Shown here: piece by piece, positions 1 to 8,562 of the stretch
Position numbering within the stretch: the stretch's first letter is position 1
Layout of the letters: each line of letters starts with the position of its first letter
NCBI RefSeq assembly: GCF_013456555.2
Contig: NZ_CP059154.1
Coordinates: 1,364,001-1,428,000, forward strand
Length of the DNA: 64,000 nucleotides
Source of the DNA: Natrinema zhouii
Lineage (GTDB): Archaea > Halobacteriota > Halobacteria > Halobacteriales > Natrialbaceae
Reading direction: 5' to 3'
The notes under the pieces: model-generated
Told to the model about the DNA's origin: nothing
Database searches by the model: none
The model's input: only the letters and a program-made list of their open reading frames with translations
Made by a program: the position numbers and the translations under genes

Positions 1-529
1 CGTTCGAGTGGTTCTTGACCGCGACTCGCGAGAGCTGTTCGCGGGTGGTGCCGTACTGTTCCATATGGACCGAAGCCATCTGGGCGTAAACCCCGGAGAA
101 CGTGGTGCCCGAGAGGCGCTCCCACTCGGTCTCGCCGGAGACCCCGAGCCAGTACTTCGTCGCATCGGAGCTCATGTCGGACATGATTTCGAAGCCGCTG
201 GCGAGTACGACATCGGACATCCCGGACTTGACGGCCTGGACAGCCTGTCGTGTCGCGTACCCGCTCGCCGCACAGGCGTTCTCGACCCGGGTACAGGGGA
301 CGCCGCCGAGGCCGACGTGTTCGGTCACTGCAGGTCCCGAGAGGCCGAGTTGGCGTCCGCCGACACCGAGCGTGCCGACGAACGCTTCGTCGATGTCGCT
401 GCTCTCGAGCCCGTTCGGAACGCTCTCGATAGCCGCTTCGAACGCCGTCCGAAACAACGACCGGTAGCTTTCATCCGGAAAGGAACCGTACGGCGATTGG
501 CCGGCACCGATTAAATAGGCCTCGCTCAT
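1..529 (-). CDS. Thiolase / SCP-x-type acetyl-CoA acetyltransferase, C-terminus cut by window edge
   Basis: The reverse strand from the ATG at 529 reads MSEAYLIGAGQSPYGSF, the thiolase N-terminus, and continues to the window edge. The segment VENACAASGYA carries the nucleophilic cysteine expected about 90 residues in. The pattern is closer to the archaeal non-decarboxylating/SCP-x thiolases than to classical FadA. These enzymes cleave or condense 3-ketoacyl-CoA. In haloarchaea they are often beside a DUF35 OB-fold partner, which would lie outside the window. Only about 176 residues are visible, so the catalytic His and second Cys cannot be checked. It fits with the acyl-CoA dehydrogenase, acyl-CoA ligase and SCP2 proteins at 20-29 kb. 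Confidence 0.85.
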   Translation of the reverse strand, partial: MSEAYLIGAGQSPYGSFPDESYRSLFRTAFEAAIESVPNGLESSDIDEAFVGTLGVGGRQLGLSGPAVTEHVGLGGVPCTRVENACAASGYATRQAVQAVKSGMSDVVLASGFEIMSDMSSDATKYWLGVSGETEWERLSGTTFSGVYAQMASVHMEQYGTTREQLSRVAVKNHSN

Positions 530-659
530 ACAAACAGTATGGTCGTCACACCGGAATAAGTATACCGTTGGTTTCCCAGCGGTGTTCAGATGCATTGACG
601 GGATACGGTGTGGCGTTTTCTATGCGATCCATGCCGAAAGCGCATACGTCACTTCTGGT

Positions 660-930
660 ATCAATCGGGCTGACTGGGGTTTTGTGGAGTGGAAAGAAAC
701 GTTGAAGGCGTTCATAAGTCTGAGTACTCTACCTATCCCGATGAACTACTGCTTTCGAATACTGATAGAGTTACGGACATATCCGATGCCAAATAGGCTC
801 GATCGGCCGTCCAAAACTGAGTCACAACACTGATTTCCAACCTGATACTGACCGCAATCCGGATCGCGTTTCGATCGATGAAACCGTGATCCAACTCGAC
901 GGTGAGAAGTACTAGCGCTACTATTGGCCC
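660..930 (+). pseudogene. Relic of IS6-type (ISH) transposase, N-terminal half
   Basis: Translation across frames gives DWGFVEWKET near 672, then QPDTDRNPDRVSIDETV and IQLDGEKY from about 835 to 914, where a stop interrupts. These match the N-terminal region and first catalytic Asp motif (VSIDET) of haloarchaeal IS6-family transposases. Reading needs at least one frame change near 825 and crosses internal stops, so it cannot be functional. No flanking target duplication or terminal repeat could be assigned. Confidence 0.55.
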
Positions 931-1671
931 ATAATTAGATGATTTTCACTACTCAAATCTCCGGCCGGCAAGAAACAAGCTCATTAGGTTTTCACAGGAA
1001 CTGCACAATAAATACAACATCAATACTCCAGTATTTCCTTTTATTTCATATTAACCAAACGAGACCTACCGCGGTCTCGATAGCAGAGATGAGAGACATG
1101 GGAATCGGACTAGTATTGAACATATCTATTGCGAGATAGAATTGCAAACATTATCGTTTTCAAATGGTTTTGGTGATCCTTACGCAGAAACGGCTAATCG
1201 GTTGCTGAGATCGTTCGCGTGAGCGATGGCGATCACGCTCGAGCGTCGCTGTCCGGCCCTACGCAACTGGTCGTTTGCTTCGAGAGACACAAGCGTTCGT
1301 CGCCCAATCGGTGTTGAACGCTTTCATCAGTTGATTTGGAACTAGATACACCGGCTGTCTGACAGCGTTTCAGACCTGTTGACGGTTACGAGAGCAACGT
1401 TCTATTACATCCATCAGATATCTCTATTTCTGGGGTGACACAGCCGACACGAACTACCATTAATAATATTTCTGCCAATAGAGAGGAGATATGGTTTTGG
1501 TCACAATCCACAATATGAATGGCGAGAAAACACTTCTCGCTATCGCAGTTGTTGGTCGGTGTGGCACCAATCCGGCTGCGATGTTTCTGCAGCGACTCCC
1601 CCGAAAACACGATCTATTCGGGACTTTGTTTCTCGCCTATATCTCCATCAATCTTACTCCCTTCGTTCCGT

Positions 1672-1796
1672 TATGTCTGAACACTCAACTCAACTATGCT
1701 AAGCGGAACATGATCGAGAAGTGGTTTCGCTCTCTCAGGCTTCGAGTTAATCGCTTTCACAACTCGAGGGATGTCAGCCGGACAGGCGTCAGATAG
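1672..1796 (+). pseudogene. Relic of IS6-type transposase, C-terminal part
   Basis: The reading frame holds LNYAKRNMIEKWFRSLRLRV followed by NRFHNSR, resembling the RN-x-IEKW-x-R-RxxRFHNS region near the catalytic Glu of IS6-type DDE transposases. It has no proper N-terminus and ends early. It could be the other end of the relic at 660-930, with the catalytic core lost, or a separate insertion. Confidence 0.45.
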
Positions 1797-2067
1797 AATC
1801 TTGAATAGTTTGTACAGTACTATAACACGTATCGGATACATCTATCACGTGACGAATGTAACTTGAGGGTACGAAGCTAGATACTGCCGTCGCAATCTAT
1901 GAGTAACCAACGGAAACAAAGGCTGCCCCTCCTCGCTTGAACACTGTAAGACGTAGAACAACTTCGCTTGGGCGCGTGGGCGCACGGCTTCCGTGCCCGA
2001 ATCGTGTCGCGATCTACTTTTTGAATTTTCGCGACTCGCTTCGCTCGTCGGTTGAAATCCCTAAAAG

Positions 2068-2141
2068 TCCGCCCTCCCCGATTTGAACGGGGGGCAAGTC
2101 GATCTACAGTCGACTGCTCTACCAGTCTGAGCTAAGGGCGG
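2068..2141 (-). tRNA. tRNA-Tyr (anticodon GTA)
   Basis: The reverse strand folds as a complete cloverleaf. The acceptor stem is CCGCCCT/AGGGCGG, with the C1-G72 pair typical of archaeal tRNA-Tyr. The anticodon stem GTCGA/TCGAC closes the loop CTGTAGA, giving anticodon GTA, and the T arm is CCCCG-TTCAAAT-CGGGG. The discriminator base is A. CCA is not encoded and no intron is seen. The gene points away from cdrL, and the relic-bearing AT-rich stretch starts at its 3' side. Confidence 0.95.
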
Positions 2142-2166
2142 GCACCCAAACGTAGCCGCCGTGGTA

Positions 2167-2174
2167 CACATAAG
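2167..2174 (-). promoter_or_regulatory. Box A-like promoter element for tRNA-Tyr
   Basis: The reverse strand reads CTTATGTG, centred about 29 bases before the first tRNA base at 2141. This is the normal spacing of an archaeal TATA-like box A to its start site. Confidence 0.45.
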
Positions 2175-2266
2175 GGTTATTATTCGACGTCGGATAAACG
2201 TGTAACCGGCGGTGAAAAGAAGAATGATTGATATAGGTGGAATGATAACATAGCGGTAGTTCGGCT

Positions 2267-2923
2267 ATGAGCAAGATCACGTTCCGCGCCGACGATGACC
2301 TCGTCGAGCAACTCGAGGAGCTCGACGCCTCCAAGAGCGAGGCGATGCGAGCGGCGCTCCGATCGTTCCTCGAGGGCAACGAGGCCGCAAGCGGCGAGGA
2401 CCGCTCGGCATCGGACCCCGTCCGGACGGATGTGATCGACGACCTGGTTCGCAAGAGCGTCGACGACCGACTCCGGGAACTCGGCATCGACCCCGCGGGT
2501 TCACACGCCCGTGAGCCGACGCCGTCGCCCGAGCCACAGGACGTCAACGTCTCGATCTCGCTCGAGGGGGCGACGATGCAGTCTGACGAGCACGGATCGC
2601 CGTCAGACAACCGACGACAGACTCGGACGCGCAATCCGACACCGAACGACGGAGAGTCACCGGGCGGCAGAGAGCCAGCGGAGGCTCCCGACCGAGCAGG
2701 GGCGCAATCCCCCGATGGGCGAGGCGGCGGGCAACAGTGCAACCAGTGTGGCGACCGACTCGACGGCGATCACATGTACTGTCCCAACTGTGGCGAGAAG
2801 GCCTCCCGACGCTTGTTCTGTGAGTGTGGCGACGAGGTTCGATCCGACTGGTCGTTCTGTCCCAGCTGCGGTCGTCGGACACCCGCAGCCGATGTCCTCG
2901 AGTCCGACAGTACCCAGTACTGA
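2267..2923 (+). CDS. cdrL: CdrL-type regulator: ribbon-helix-helix plus double zinc ribbon
   Basis: This 218-residue protein opens with a ribbon-helix-helix DNA-binding domain (KITFRADDDLVEQLEEL, helix SKSEAMRAALRSFLEG, residues 1-37). An acidic, Pro/Arg-rich linker follows, then two zinc ribbons near the C-terminus: C158xxC/C172xxC and C185xC/C198xxC. It lies directly upstream of cdrS and ftsZ2, the position of CdrL, the long partner of the haloarchaeal cell-division regulator CdrS. The known role of this pair is transcriptional control of ftsZ2 and division. The intergenic region after it carries repeated GTAAGAC motifs that may be the target. The start is the ATG that begins the RHH strand. 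Confidence 0.85.
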   Translation: MSKITFRADDDLVEQLEELDASKSEAMRAALRSFLEGNEAASGEDRSASDPVRTDVIDDLVRKSVDDRLRELGIDPAGSHAREPTPSPEPQDVNVSISLEGATMQSDEHGSPSDNRRQTRTRNPTPNDGESPGGREPAEAPDRAGAQSPDGRGGGQQCNQCGDRLDGDHMYCPNCGEKASRRLFCECGDEVRSDWSFCPSCGRRTPAADVLESDSTQY

Positions 2924-2928
2924 CTGAT

Positions 2929-3100
2929 GTAAGACGGGGAAAGTCATAGTCGCCGGAACCTTTATTATCCATGGGAAACATCGGCTTAGTCGCGTAAGAC
3001 GGATTGTCTTACACCCGTCGTTAAGACGGGAAATCGCCCGATGACGGGTGGTTCAAACGTAAGACACGCTGCGTCTGACAGGGGCGCGCCACCGTCTTAC
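2929..3100 (+). promoter_or_regulatory. cdrS-ftsZ2 promoter with repeated GTAAGAC / GTCTTAC motifs
   Basis: The motif GTAAGAC or its complement occurs at 2929-2935, 2994-3000, 3006-3012, 3059-3065 and 3094-3100, with near copies at 3020-3027 (GTTAAGAC) and 3073-3079 (GTCTGAC). 2994-3012 is a perfect palindrome (GTAAGAC, five bases, GTCTTAC). A box A-like TTTATTA lies at 2961-2967, so a start site would fall near 2990, at the edge of the palindrome. The array lies between two RHH genes, and RHH proteins bind short palindromes cooperatively. Autoregulatory operators are therefore inferred; binding is not shown. Confidence 0.6.
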
Positions 3101-3119
3101 CCAAACGGGGAATACAATC

Positions 3120-3299
3120 ATGGAGCGTGTGACACTGCGAATCCCGAAACAGCAGATCGATGAGGTAGAGCAATTAGTCGACTCGGGCGAATTCCCGAAC
3201 CGGAGCGAAGCGATCCGATCAGCCGTCCGTGAAATGATAAACGAACAAGGGGACGGCCCCACCGAACAATCCAGTAAACGCAACTGGGCCAAGGTGTAA
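3120..3299 (+). CDS. cdrS: CdrS, short ribbon-helix-helix cell-division regulator
   Basis: This 59-residue protein starts [20 protein letters not shown] and is essentially a single RHH domain: strand VTLRIP, helix [11 protein letters not shown], turn SGEFPNRS, helix [13 protein letters not shown] short polar tail ends in NWAKV. The stop at 3297-3299 is two bases before the ftsZ2 ATG, so the two are co-transcribed. Size, domain and position match CdrS, shown in haloarchaea to act on ftsZ2 expression and cell division. It probably dimerises to form the RHH fold and may bind the GTAAGAC array just upstream. Confidence 0.9.
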   Translation: MERVTLRIPKQQIDEVEQLVDSGEFPNRSEAIRSAVREMINEQGDGPTEQSSKRNWAKV

Positions 3300-3301
3300 C
3301 G

Positions 3302-4492
3302 ATGCAGGATATCGTCCAGGACGCCTTGGAGAACGCGGAGGAAGAAGCCCAGAAGATGGACACCCCGATGGACGGTGACGACGAGTTCGGGGAGCCCCGA
3401 ATCGTCATCGTCGGTGCGGGCGGTGCCGGTAACAACACCATCAACCGACTGTACAACATCGGCGTCGACGGTGCTGACACCGTAGCGATCAACACGGACA
3501 AACAGCACCTCAAGATGATCGAGGCCGACACGAAGATCCTCGTCGGCAAATCGCTCACGAACGGGCTCGGCGCCGGCGGCGACCCCTCGATGGGCGAGCG
3601 AGCGACCGAGATGGCGCAGGGAACGATCAAGGAGGTCCTCGGCGACGCGGACCTCGTGTTCGTGACTGCGGGGATGGGCGGTGGCACCGGTACGGGTGCC
3701 GCCCCCGTCGTCTCGAAGATCGCCAAAGAGCAGGGTGCGATCGTCGTCGGGATGGTCTCGACGCCGTTCAACGTCGAGCGTGCCCGCACGGTGAAAGCCG
3801 AGGAAGGCCTCGAGAAGCTGCGCGAGCAGGCCGACTCGATCATCGTGCTCGACAACAACCGGCTGCTCGATTACGTCCCGAACCTGCCGATCGGCAAGGC
3901 GTTCTCGGTGATGGACCAGATCATCGCCGAAACCGTCAAGGGCATCTCGGAGACGATCACCCAGCCGTCCCTGATCAATCTGGACTACGCGGACATGTCC
4001 ACGATCATGAACCAGGGCGGCGTCGCGGTGATGCTCGTCGGCGAGACGCAGGACAAGAACAAGACCGACGAGGTCGTCAAGGACGCGATGAACCACCCAC
4101 TGCTGGACGTCGACTACCGCGGTGCGTCGGGTGGACTCGTCCACATTACCGGCGGCCCCGACCTCACGCTGAAAGAGGCCGAGGGGATCGCGGACAACAT
4201 CACCGAGCGCCTCGAGGCCTCGGCGAACGTCATCTGGGGCGCCCGGATCCAGGAGAACTACAAGGGCAAGGTGCGGGTCATGGCGATCATGACCGGCGTC
4301 CAGAGCGCGCAGGTGCTCGGACCGACGACCCAGAAACAGGCCGACAAGTCCCGCCAGAGTATCGAGGGCGTGAACGAGGCCGAGTTCGACGCGAGCAAGA
4401 ACGTCGAAAAGACGGGTTCCGGATACGGCGCACAAAGCGACGGCGGTCGCGAAAAAGTCGACCGACAGAACGGCGTCGACGTCATCCGATAG
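3302..4492 (+). CDS. ftsZ2: Cell division protein FtsZ2
   Basis: This is a 396-residue tubulin-family GTPase. The nucleotide-binding start is [17 protein letters not shown] (residues 34-50), the tubulin signature loop is [12 protein letters not shown] (about 124-135), and the T7 synergy loop is NLDYADM (about 228). FtsZ2 acts in constriction of the haloarchaeal division ring alongside FtsZ1. Being downstream of cdrS identifies it as FtsZ2. The N-terminal 30 residues are an acidic extension and the C-terminal 60 residues are a polar linker ending in NGVDVIR. It is the last gene of the cdrS operon; no partner follows. Confidence 0.95.
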   Translation: MQDIVQDALENAEEEAQKMDTPMDGDDEFGEPRIVIVGAGGAGNNTINRLYNIGVDGADTVAINTDKQHLKMIEADTKILVGKSLTNGLGAGGDPSMGERATEMAQGTIKEVLGDADLVFVTAGMGGGTGTGAAPVVSKIAKEQGAIVVGMVSTPFNVERARTVKAEEGLEKLREQADSIIVLDNNRLLDYVPNLPIGKAFSVMDQIIAETVKGISETITQPSLINLDYADMSTIMNQGGVAVMLVGETQDKNKTDEVVKDAMNHPLLDVDYRGASGGLVHITGGPDLTLKEAEGIADNITERLEASANVIWGARIQENYKGKVRVMAIMTGVQSAQVLGPTTQKQADKSRQSIEGVNEAEFDASKNVEKTGSGYGAQSDGGREKVDRQNGVDVIR

Positions 4493-4570
4493 TCGGTGAT
4501 CGGCCGATCGCGGCACGGACACACCACTGACACACCACCTTCGTGCCGACTCGGTTTCGTCGATCGCGTT

Positions 4571-4663
4571 TTATCGCAGTTCAGTTCCCTCGAGAGCCAT
4601 CACTCGCCACAGCGTGACGTCCGTCTCGAACGACCGCCAGTCCGCCGGATGACTCGCCAGCAT
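4571..4663 (-). CDS. Possible 30-residue small protein or remnant
   Basis: The reverse strand from the ATG at 4663 reads MLASHPADWRSFETDV then TLWRVMALEGTELR and a TAA. Codons have the GC-rich third positions of real genes here. A TTGTATAC box A-like element lies about 30-35 bases upstream. It is opposite in direction to its neighbours and matches no family I recognise. It may be the tail of a decayed gene, since the frame is open for only about ten codons upstream of the ATG. Confidence 0.25.
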   Translation of the reverse strand: MLASHPADWRSFETDVTLWRVMALEGTELR

Positions 4664-4855
4664 CGCTACTCCTGAGGCGGCCGTTTACGGTCGTATACAA
4701 CCGTGCTTCGAGATTTGTCTGGGGACACAGCGAACCCATCGAGGGAAAGAGTTTCATCGAATTATCTATTGAGAACACAGTGTGTCGCTCAAAATCGCCT
4801 TGAAGGCCGTCGGACTTCTCGTCGGCGGGTATCTGCTGGTCGGGCGTTCGTCGCG

Positions 4856-5227
4856 ATGGGACCCATCGGCTGGCTGGTGTTCGGAACGGTACTCGCGGTC
4901 AGCGTCATACAGGTCCACCGAAAGCGAGCGAAGGAGACCGACCGAACGCACGATGAGACTGGGTACTGCCCCGACTGCAGCGTGACGGTCGATCTCGTGA
5001 TTATCGACGGTAACGGAAAGGGCGGAGACCGCCCGGATCCGTCAAACCCATCGGTTCGGTACTGTCCGAACTGTGGCGAGTCGATCGACGCGGACGGAGA
5101 CGCCGAGAACGCTGCCGACTCGAGAGACGCTCGTCGGGCGACCGGCACGACGAACTGTGCCGCCTGCGGTGCGCCGAACGATCCGGATCGAACGACGTGC
5201 AAACACTGTGAGGCGGCGCTCTCGTGA
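4856..5227 (+). CDS. Small membrane-anchored zinc-ribbon protein (possibly frameshifted N-terminus)
   Basis: From the ATG at 4856 this encodes 123 residues: one membrane segment (MGPIGWLVFGTVLAVSVIQV), a basic stop-transfer stretch (HRKRAKE), then zinc-binding CxxC pairs (CPDC, CPNCG, CAACG, CKHC). In a different frame, 4782-4843 encodes SLKIALKAVGLLVGGYLLV, a hydrophobic helix that would fit naturally just before AFVAMGPIG. The intact ancestral protein was therefore probably a two-helix hairpin with zinc ribbons, and this copy may be frameshifted around 4840. Function unknown; zinc-ribbon membrane proteins are common in haloarchaea. Confidence 0.6.
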   Translation: MGPIGWLVFGTVLAVSVIQVHRKRAKETDRTHDETGYCPDCSVTVDLVIIDGNGKGGDRPDPSNPSVRYCPNCGESIDADGDAENAADSRDARRATGTTNCAACGAPNDPDRTTCKHCEAALS

Positions 5228-5234
5228 CGCTCGG

Positions 5235-6194
5235 TCAGGCCAGCGACTCGAGCAGCGTACACTTCCGGCAGACCTCTCGCGTCGTCGTCGAGCCGCACTC
5301 GACGCACTCCTGGAGGTCGGCTCCGTCGTCGCCGGCGTACTTCTCGGCGGCGATCGCTGCTAGCTCCTCGTATCCCGAGAGGATCGAGTGGCGGGTCCCG
5401 GGGTGGTTCTCCTCGAGGTCGTAGACGAGTTGCTGGATCTCGCCGCGGTACGCTTCGCTGGCGTGGGGGCACTCGGTGATGTGGGCCGGGAGGTCGTTGA
5501 CGTGGGCGTAGAGGGCGACCTCTTTCTCGGGGACGTCCCGAAGCGGCTTCGCGCGCGGAACGAACTCGTCCTGTTCCTCGCGGTCGGATAACGGGCCGAG
5601 GCTGGCGTCGAAGTGTTTCGCCATCTGTTCGACGTCGCCCTCGAGGACGTTCATCAGCGCGGTCTGGGCCTCGTCATCGAGATTGTGCCCCGTCAGGAGG
5701 AGGTCGGCCTCGAGCGCCTCTGCGTACTCCGAGAGGAGGTCCCGCCGGAAGACGCCGCAGTAGGCACAGGGAGCCATGTTTTCGGGGTCGTCCTCGACGA
5801 CATCGTCCATCCGGACGCCGAACTCCTCCTCGTAGCTGACGAGTTCGTGGCGGATCCCCAGTTCCTCGCTGAGTTCGACGCAGGCCTCGACCGACTTGTC
5901 GCGGTAGCCCTCGATCCCCTCGTGAATCGTCAGGCCGACGAGTTCGATGCGGGGGTCCTCGGCGAACGTGTCGTGGAGGATCTGTGTGAGAACGACGCTA
6001 TCCTTCCCGCCCGAGAGGCCGATCACCCAGGTCTGGGGGTTCTCGGGCGTTATATCGTGGGGGACGAGATCGTCCCGACGGATCCGGCGGCGCACCCGCT
6101 TTTCGACCGACTCGCGGAAGTGGTCCGTACACAGGTGTGCCCCGGAGTAGGCGGCGTGCATGATCGCCTCCTCGTTGCACCGATTACAGTCCAT
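5235..6194 (-). CDS. ncsA: NcsA/TtuA-type tRNA 2-thiolation ATP pyrophosphatase
   Basis: This 319-residue PP-loop protein adenylates and thiolates U34 of tRNAs. An N-terminal zinc finger starts MDCNRCNE, the PP-loop is LSGGKDSVV (about residue 60), the catalytic/Fe-S cysteine motif is APCAYCGVFRR (about 143), and a C-terminal zinc ribbon reads CVECG...CRKC. In haloarchaea NcsA works with the ubiquitin-like sulfur carrier SAMP2. The start is set at the ATG before DCNRC because the upstream nine codons are not family-like. It converges on the zinc-ribbon gene with a 7-base gap. Confidence 0.9.
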   Translation of the reverse strand: MDCNRCNEEAIMHAAYSGAHLCTDHFRESVEKRVRRRIRRDDLVPHDITPENPQTWVIGLSGGKDSVVLTQILHDTFAEDPRIELVGLTIHEGIEGYRDKSVEACVELSEELGIRHELVSYEEEFGVRMDDVVEDDPENMAPCAYCGVFRRDLLSEYAEALEADLLLTGHNLDDEAQTALMNVLEGDVEQMAKHFDASLGPLSDREEQDEFVPRAKPLRDVPEKEVALYAHVNDLPAHITECPHASEAYRGEIQQLVYDLEENHPGTRHSILSGYEELAAIAAEKYAGDDGADLQECVECGSTTTREVCRKCTLLESLA

Positions 6195-6382
6195 TAGCGG
6201 TCCGTTGTCGGTCACCGCCAATCACGGTTTCGTCTGGCGGAAGCGAGGTCGGTGTCTCACGGAGTGTCTTACAGCCGGTGTGGAGCAGCGAAGCCGCGTT
6301 CCCCGCTCGAGGGGCGGGCGCGACTCCGTTGCACTGGTCGAGACGCTCCGAGTGAGCCGCGGCAACGAGACGTCGGGTGGAG

Positions 6383-7102
6383 TTAGGCGGGGATCCGGTC
6401 TGGCTCCTCGACGGCGTCGGCTCCATCCTCGAGTGCGGTTAGCAGGCGGTCGACGTATCGCTCGCGACCGGTCGAAGAGAACAGTTCGTGCCCGCCGTTG
6501 TAGAGGACGACGTGCTCGGCGGGGACCCGTTCGCCGATCGGTCGGAGGCTGATGACGGGGTCGCGCAGCGAGCAGAAGACGACGGCGTCGTGGTCGATCG
6601 CCAGCAGGTCTTCCTGTGCGCGGCGGGTTTCCCGGACGAACGCCGGCGAGACCCACGATGGGGTCGTCGCGAGCTGGTGGTCGGTCGCTTTCTCGCCCAG
6701 GGCCTCCCTGTCGAGGGTGCCGATCGGGAGACACGGGAACGTGGTCGGCAGCATCGATACCGCCTCGAGCAGCGGCTCCGGGAACCCCTCGCCGTACCCC
6801 CACCACGGACTCAGATAGACGTGGTTGTCCGCACCGTCGAGGGCCTGTGCGACGAGCGCCCCTGCGCTGTGGCCCAGCAGCTGGTACTCCTCGATGTCGC
6901 GGACGTACTCGGCGACCGGCTCGAGCCAGTCGGCTTTGAAGTCGTCGATGTTCGTGGGGAGTTCGAACGCGTGGACACGGTAGCCGGCCTCGGTCAACTT
7001 CCCGATGAGCCAGCTGACGTTCTCGTGCGTCCAGCGGTTGCCCCAGCCCATGACGAAGACGAGTTCTTCGTCGCCGTCCTCGTTGAAGATCCGGTGTCGC
7101 AT
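6383..7102 (-). CDS. Alpha/beta hydrolase
   Basis: A 239-residue alpha/beta-hydrolase fold protein. The oxyanion/first strand region is LVFVMGWGNRW, the nucleophile elbow is LLGHSAGALVA with Ser79, the acid is in SLRDPV and the catalytic His is in NGGHELF. No signal peptide or membrane segment is seen, so it is probably cytoplasmic. The ATG at 7102 (MRHRIFNEDG) is preferred because the extra 28 upstream codons lack similarity. It is transcribed away from the thioesterase-like gene at 7237. The substrate cannot be told from sequence. Confidence 0.8.
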   Translation of the reverse strand: MRHRIFNEDGDEELVFVMGWGNRWTHENVSWLIGKLTEAGYRVHAFELPTNIDDFKADWLEPVAEYVRDIEEYQLLGHSAGALVAQALDGADNHVYLSPWWGYGEGFPEPLLEAVSMLPTTFPCLPIGTLDREALGEKATDHQLATTPSWVSPAFVRETRRAQEDLLAIDHDAVVFCSLRDPVISLRPIGERVPAEHVVLYNGGHELFSSTGRERYVDRLLTALEDGADAVEEPDRIPA

Positions 7103-7236
7103 GGGGTTTCGTTCGCCGGGAGACGGTAAAAATCTGCGTGCGTGACACAAGTGGTGCCGGTAGCGTCGGATCCAACGGTCGAACACGTGCTCGGCGTTTG
7201 CAAACGGCTTTCGGCGACCCCTGAGAGAAGTGGGAC

Positions 7237-7710
7237 ATGCTCGAGTCAGCGCGCGCTCGTCTCTATCGGGTCGGGTTCAATCTCTTTCCAGCCTACCGCG
7301 GAACCGGTGCCCGCGTCACCCATATCGAACCAGACTGGACGGAGGTCCGCGTGAAGCTCCCGCTGAACTGGCGGACGAAGAACTACGTGGGAACGATCTT
7401 CGGGGGGAGCATGTACGCCGCCGTGGACCCGTTTTACATGATGATGCTCCTGAAGAATCTCGGCGACGACTACGTCGTCTGGGACAGGGAAGCCGAGATC
7501 CGGTTCAAAAAGCCCGGTCGGGAGACGCTGTACGCGACGTTTACGATACCCGACGAGGAGATCGAGGCGATTCGCGCCGAACTCGCGGCTGCGGAAACCG
7601 ATTCCGTCGATCGTCATTACACGGTCGAACTCGTCGACGAGGACGGCATCGTTCACGCGACCGTTCGGAAAACCGTCTACGTGACGACGGACCGTTCCAA
7701 GGGCGCGTGA
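7237..7710 (+). CDS. DUF4442 hotdog-fold thioesterase-like protein
   Basis: This 157-residue protein has the hotdog pattern of the DUF4442/YiiD-C group: WRTKNYVGTIFGGSMYAAVDP, where NYVGTIFGG marks the start of the long central helix, then strands around VVWDREAEIRFKKPG and HYTVELVDEDG. Members are presumed acyl-CoA thioesterases. It is divergent from the hydrolase at 6383-7102 and followed by a 97-base gap. No activity can be assigned. Confidence 0.75.
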   Translation: MLESARARLYRVGFNLFPAYRGTGARVTHIEPDWTEVRVKLPLNWRTKNYVGTIFGGSMYAAVDPFYMMMLLKNLGDDYVVWDREAEIRFKKPGRETLYATFTIPDEEIEAIRAELAAAETDSVDRHYTVELVDEDGIVHATVRKTVYVTTDRSKGA

Positions 7711-7807
7711 ATACGCGAACTCGAGTGGGCATTCGGAGTCGATTCCGCCGCCGGCTCAGAGACGCTGACGGAAACCGTTTTGCGACTCGAGACCCCAGAA
7801 CCGCGTA

Positions 7808-8497
7808 ATGAGTGGATTCGACCGGGAGCACGCGGTCGACCGCCTCGAGGGGCTGGTCGACACCGTCGAGGACGAGCGGATGCCGGTGCCCGTTCGCGAG
7901 GTGTGGGCCGTCGGCGACGTGGCGCTCGGCCTCGATCCCGTCGAGCGACTGGACGTCTACGTTACCAAGGACATCCTGATGCGCGACGACAGCGAGCCAA
8001 CAACCTCGAGCGCGGACGGCGACAGATCGGACCCCGACACCCAGTTCCGGGACTCCCACGGCATCGAGGGCGTCGGCAAGACCGTCCGGGCCGACTGGGC
8101 CCGCGAGTACCCTCGCTTTCTGCGGGCGAACGCGAACGGCCACGCCGCACCCGAGCAGTGTCTCGCGGCCCACCTCCTCGGGGACAACGAACCGATCCAC
8201 CTCGAGGTCTGTAACTCGTCGTTCGAGGACAACGTGACCCAGCGGCTGCGCGGGGCGCAGTTGCGCGAGGATTACACGCAGCTGCTCGACCCCCGCGGAG
8301 TCTGTCTCTGGGCCGACGGCACCAGAAGCGAGGAGGCGTTTCGGAAGCTCCGGGAGGGCGAGCTGGCCCTGCCGACGCTGTCCGCGGCGCTCGAGATGCT
8401 CGGGATGGACGACGTCGAGGCCGAGACGGCGGCACGGGAGCTCCACGCCTGGCGCGAGCGACAGGACGGTGTGACGGTACGCGGCGACGTGATCTGA
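7808..8497 (+). CDS. Conserved haloarchaeal protein, function unknown
   Basis: A 229-residue acidic protein starting MSGFDREHAVDRLEGLVDTV. It contains a predicted mixed alpha/beta N-terminal half (VREVWAVGDVALGLDPVERLDVYVTKDIL) and a helical C-terminus. It is clearly a real gene by codon use and acidity, but I recognise no enzyme motif. The VGDVALGLDP...DVYVT pattern is loosely reminiscent of nucleotidyltransferase-fold proteins; this is weak and no catalytic residues are evident. A MITE-like repeat follows the stop by 15 bases. Confidence 0.75.
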   Translation: MSGFDREHAVDRLEGLVDTVEDERMPVPVREVWAVGDVALGLDPVERLDVYVTKDILMRDDSEPTTSSADGDRSDPDTQFRDSHGIEGVGKTVRADWAREYPRFLRANANGHAAPEQCLAAHLLGDNEPIHLEVCNSSFEDNVTQRLRGAQLREDYTQLLDPRGVCLWADGTRSEEAFRKLREGELALPTLSAALEMLGMDDVEAETAARELHAWRERQDGVTVRGDVI

Positions 8498-8512
8498 CGT
8501 CGTCGGTACCTG

Positions 8513-8558
8513 TAGTAGCCACTGAGAGTCAGTGTGTAAATCGTTTCAATGGCTACTA
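8513..8558. repeat. MITE-like inverted repeat, short (46 bp) copy
   Basis: The ends TAGTAGCCACTG and CAATGGCTACTA form a near-perfect inverted repeat. The same element occurs at 20077-20152 as a 76-bp copy. The present copy lacks the block between two TCAGTG direct repeats of the long one. It sits between the converging ends of two genes. Confidence 0.75.
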
Positions 8559-8562
8559 GACC

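Larger units (their letters stand above)
530..2067. other. AT-rich gene-poor stretch with transposase relics
   Basis: About 1.5 kb between the thiolase and tRNA-Tyr has clearly lower GC than its surroundings and no ORF with haloarchaeal codon use. Two segments translate to recognisable transposase fragments, listed separately. The rest (about 930-1670 and 1800-2060) shows no gene I can support. A hairpin with arms GGGC/ACGG and CCGT/GCCC lies near 1978-2000, just beyond the tRNA 3' end. Confidence 0.6.

Noticed and set aside
582..833. 83-codon frame as a functional small gene
   Set aside because: Part of it resembles a transposase N-terminus in a region of stops and frame changes; treated as relic.
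3053..4522. Long open frame opposite ftsZ2 (489 codons)
   Set aside because: GC-rich codon bias opens antisense frames. The product shows no family pattern, while the sense strand encodes a complete FtsZ2.
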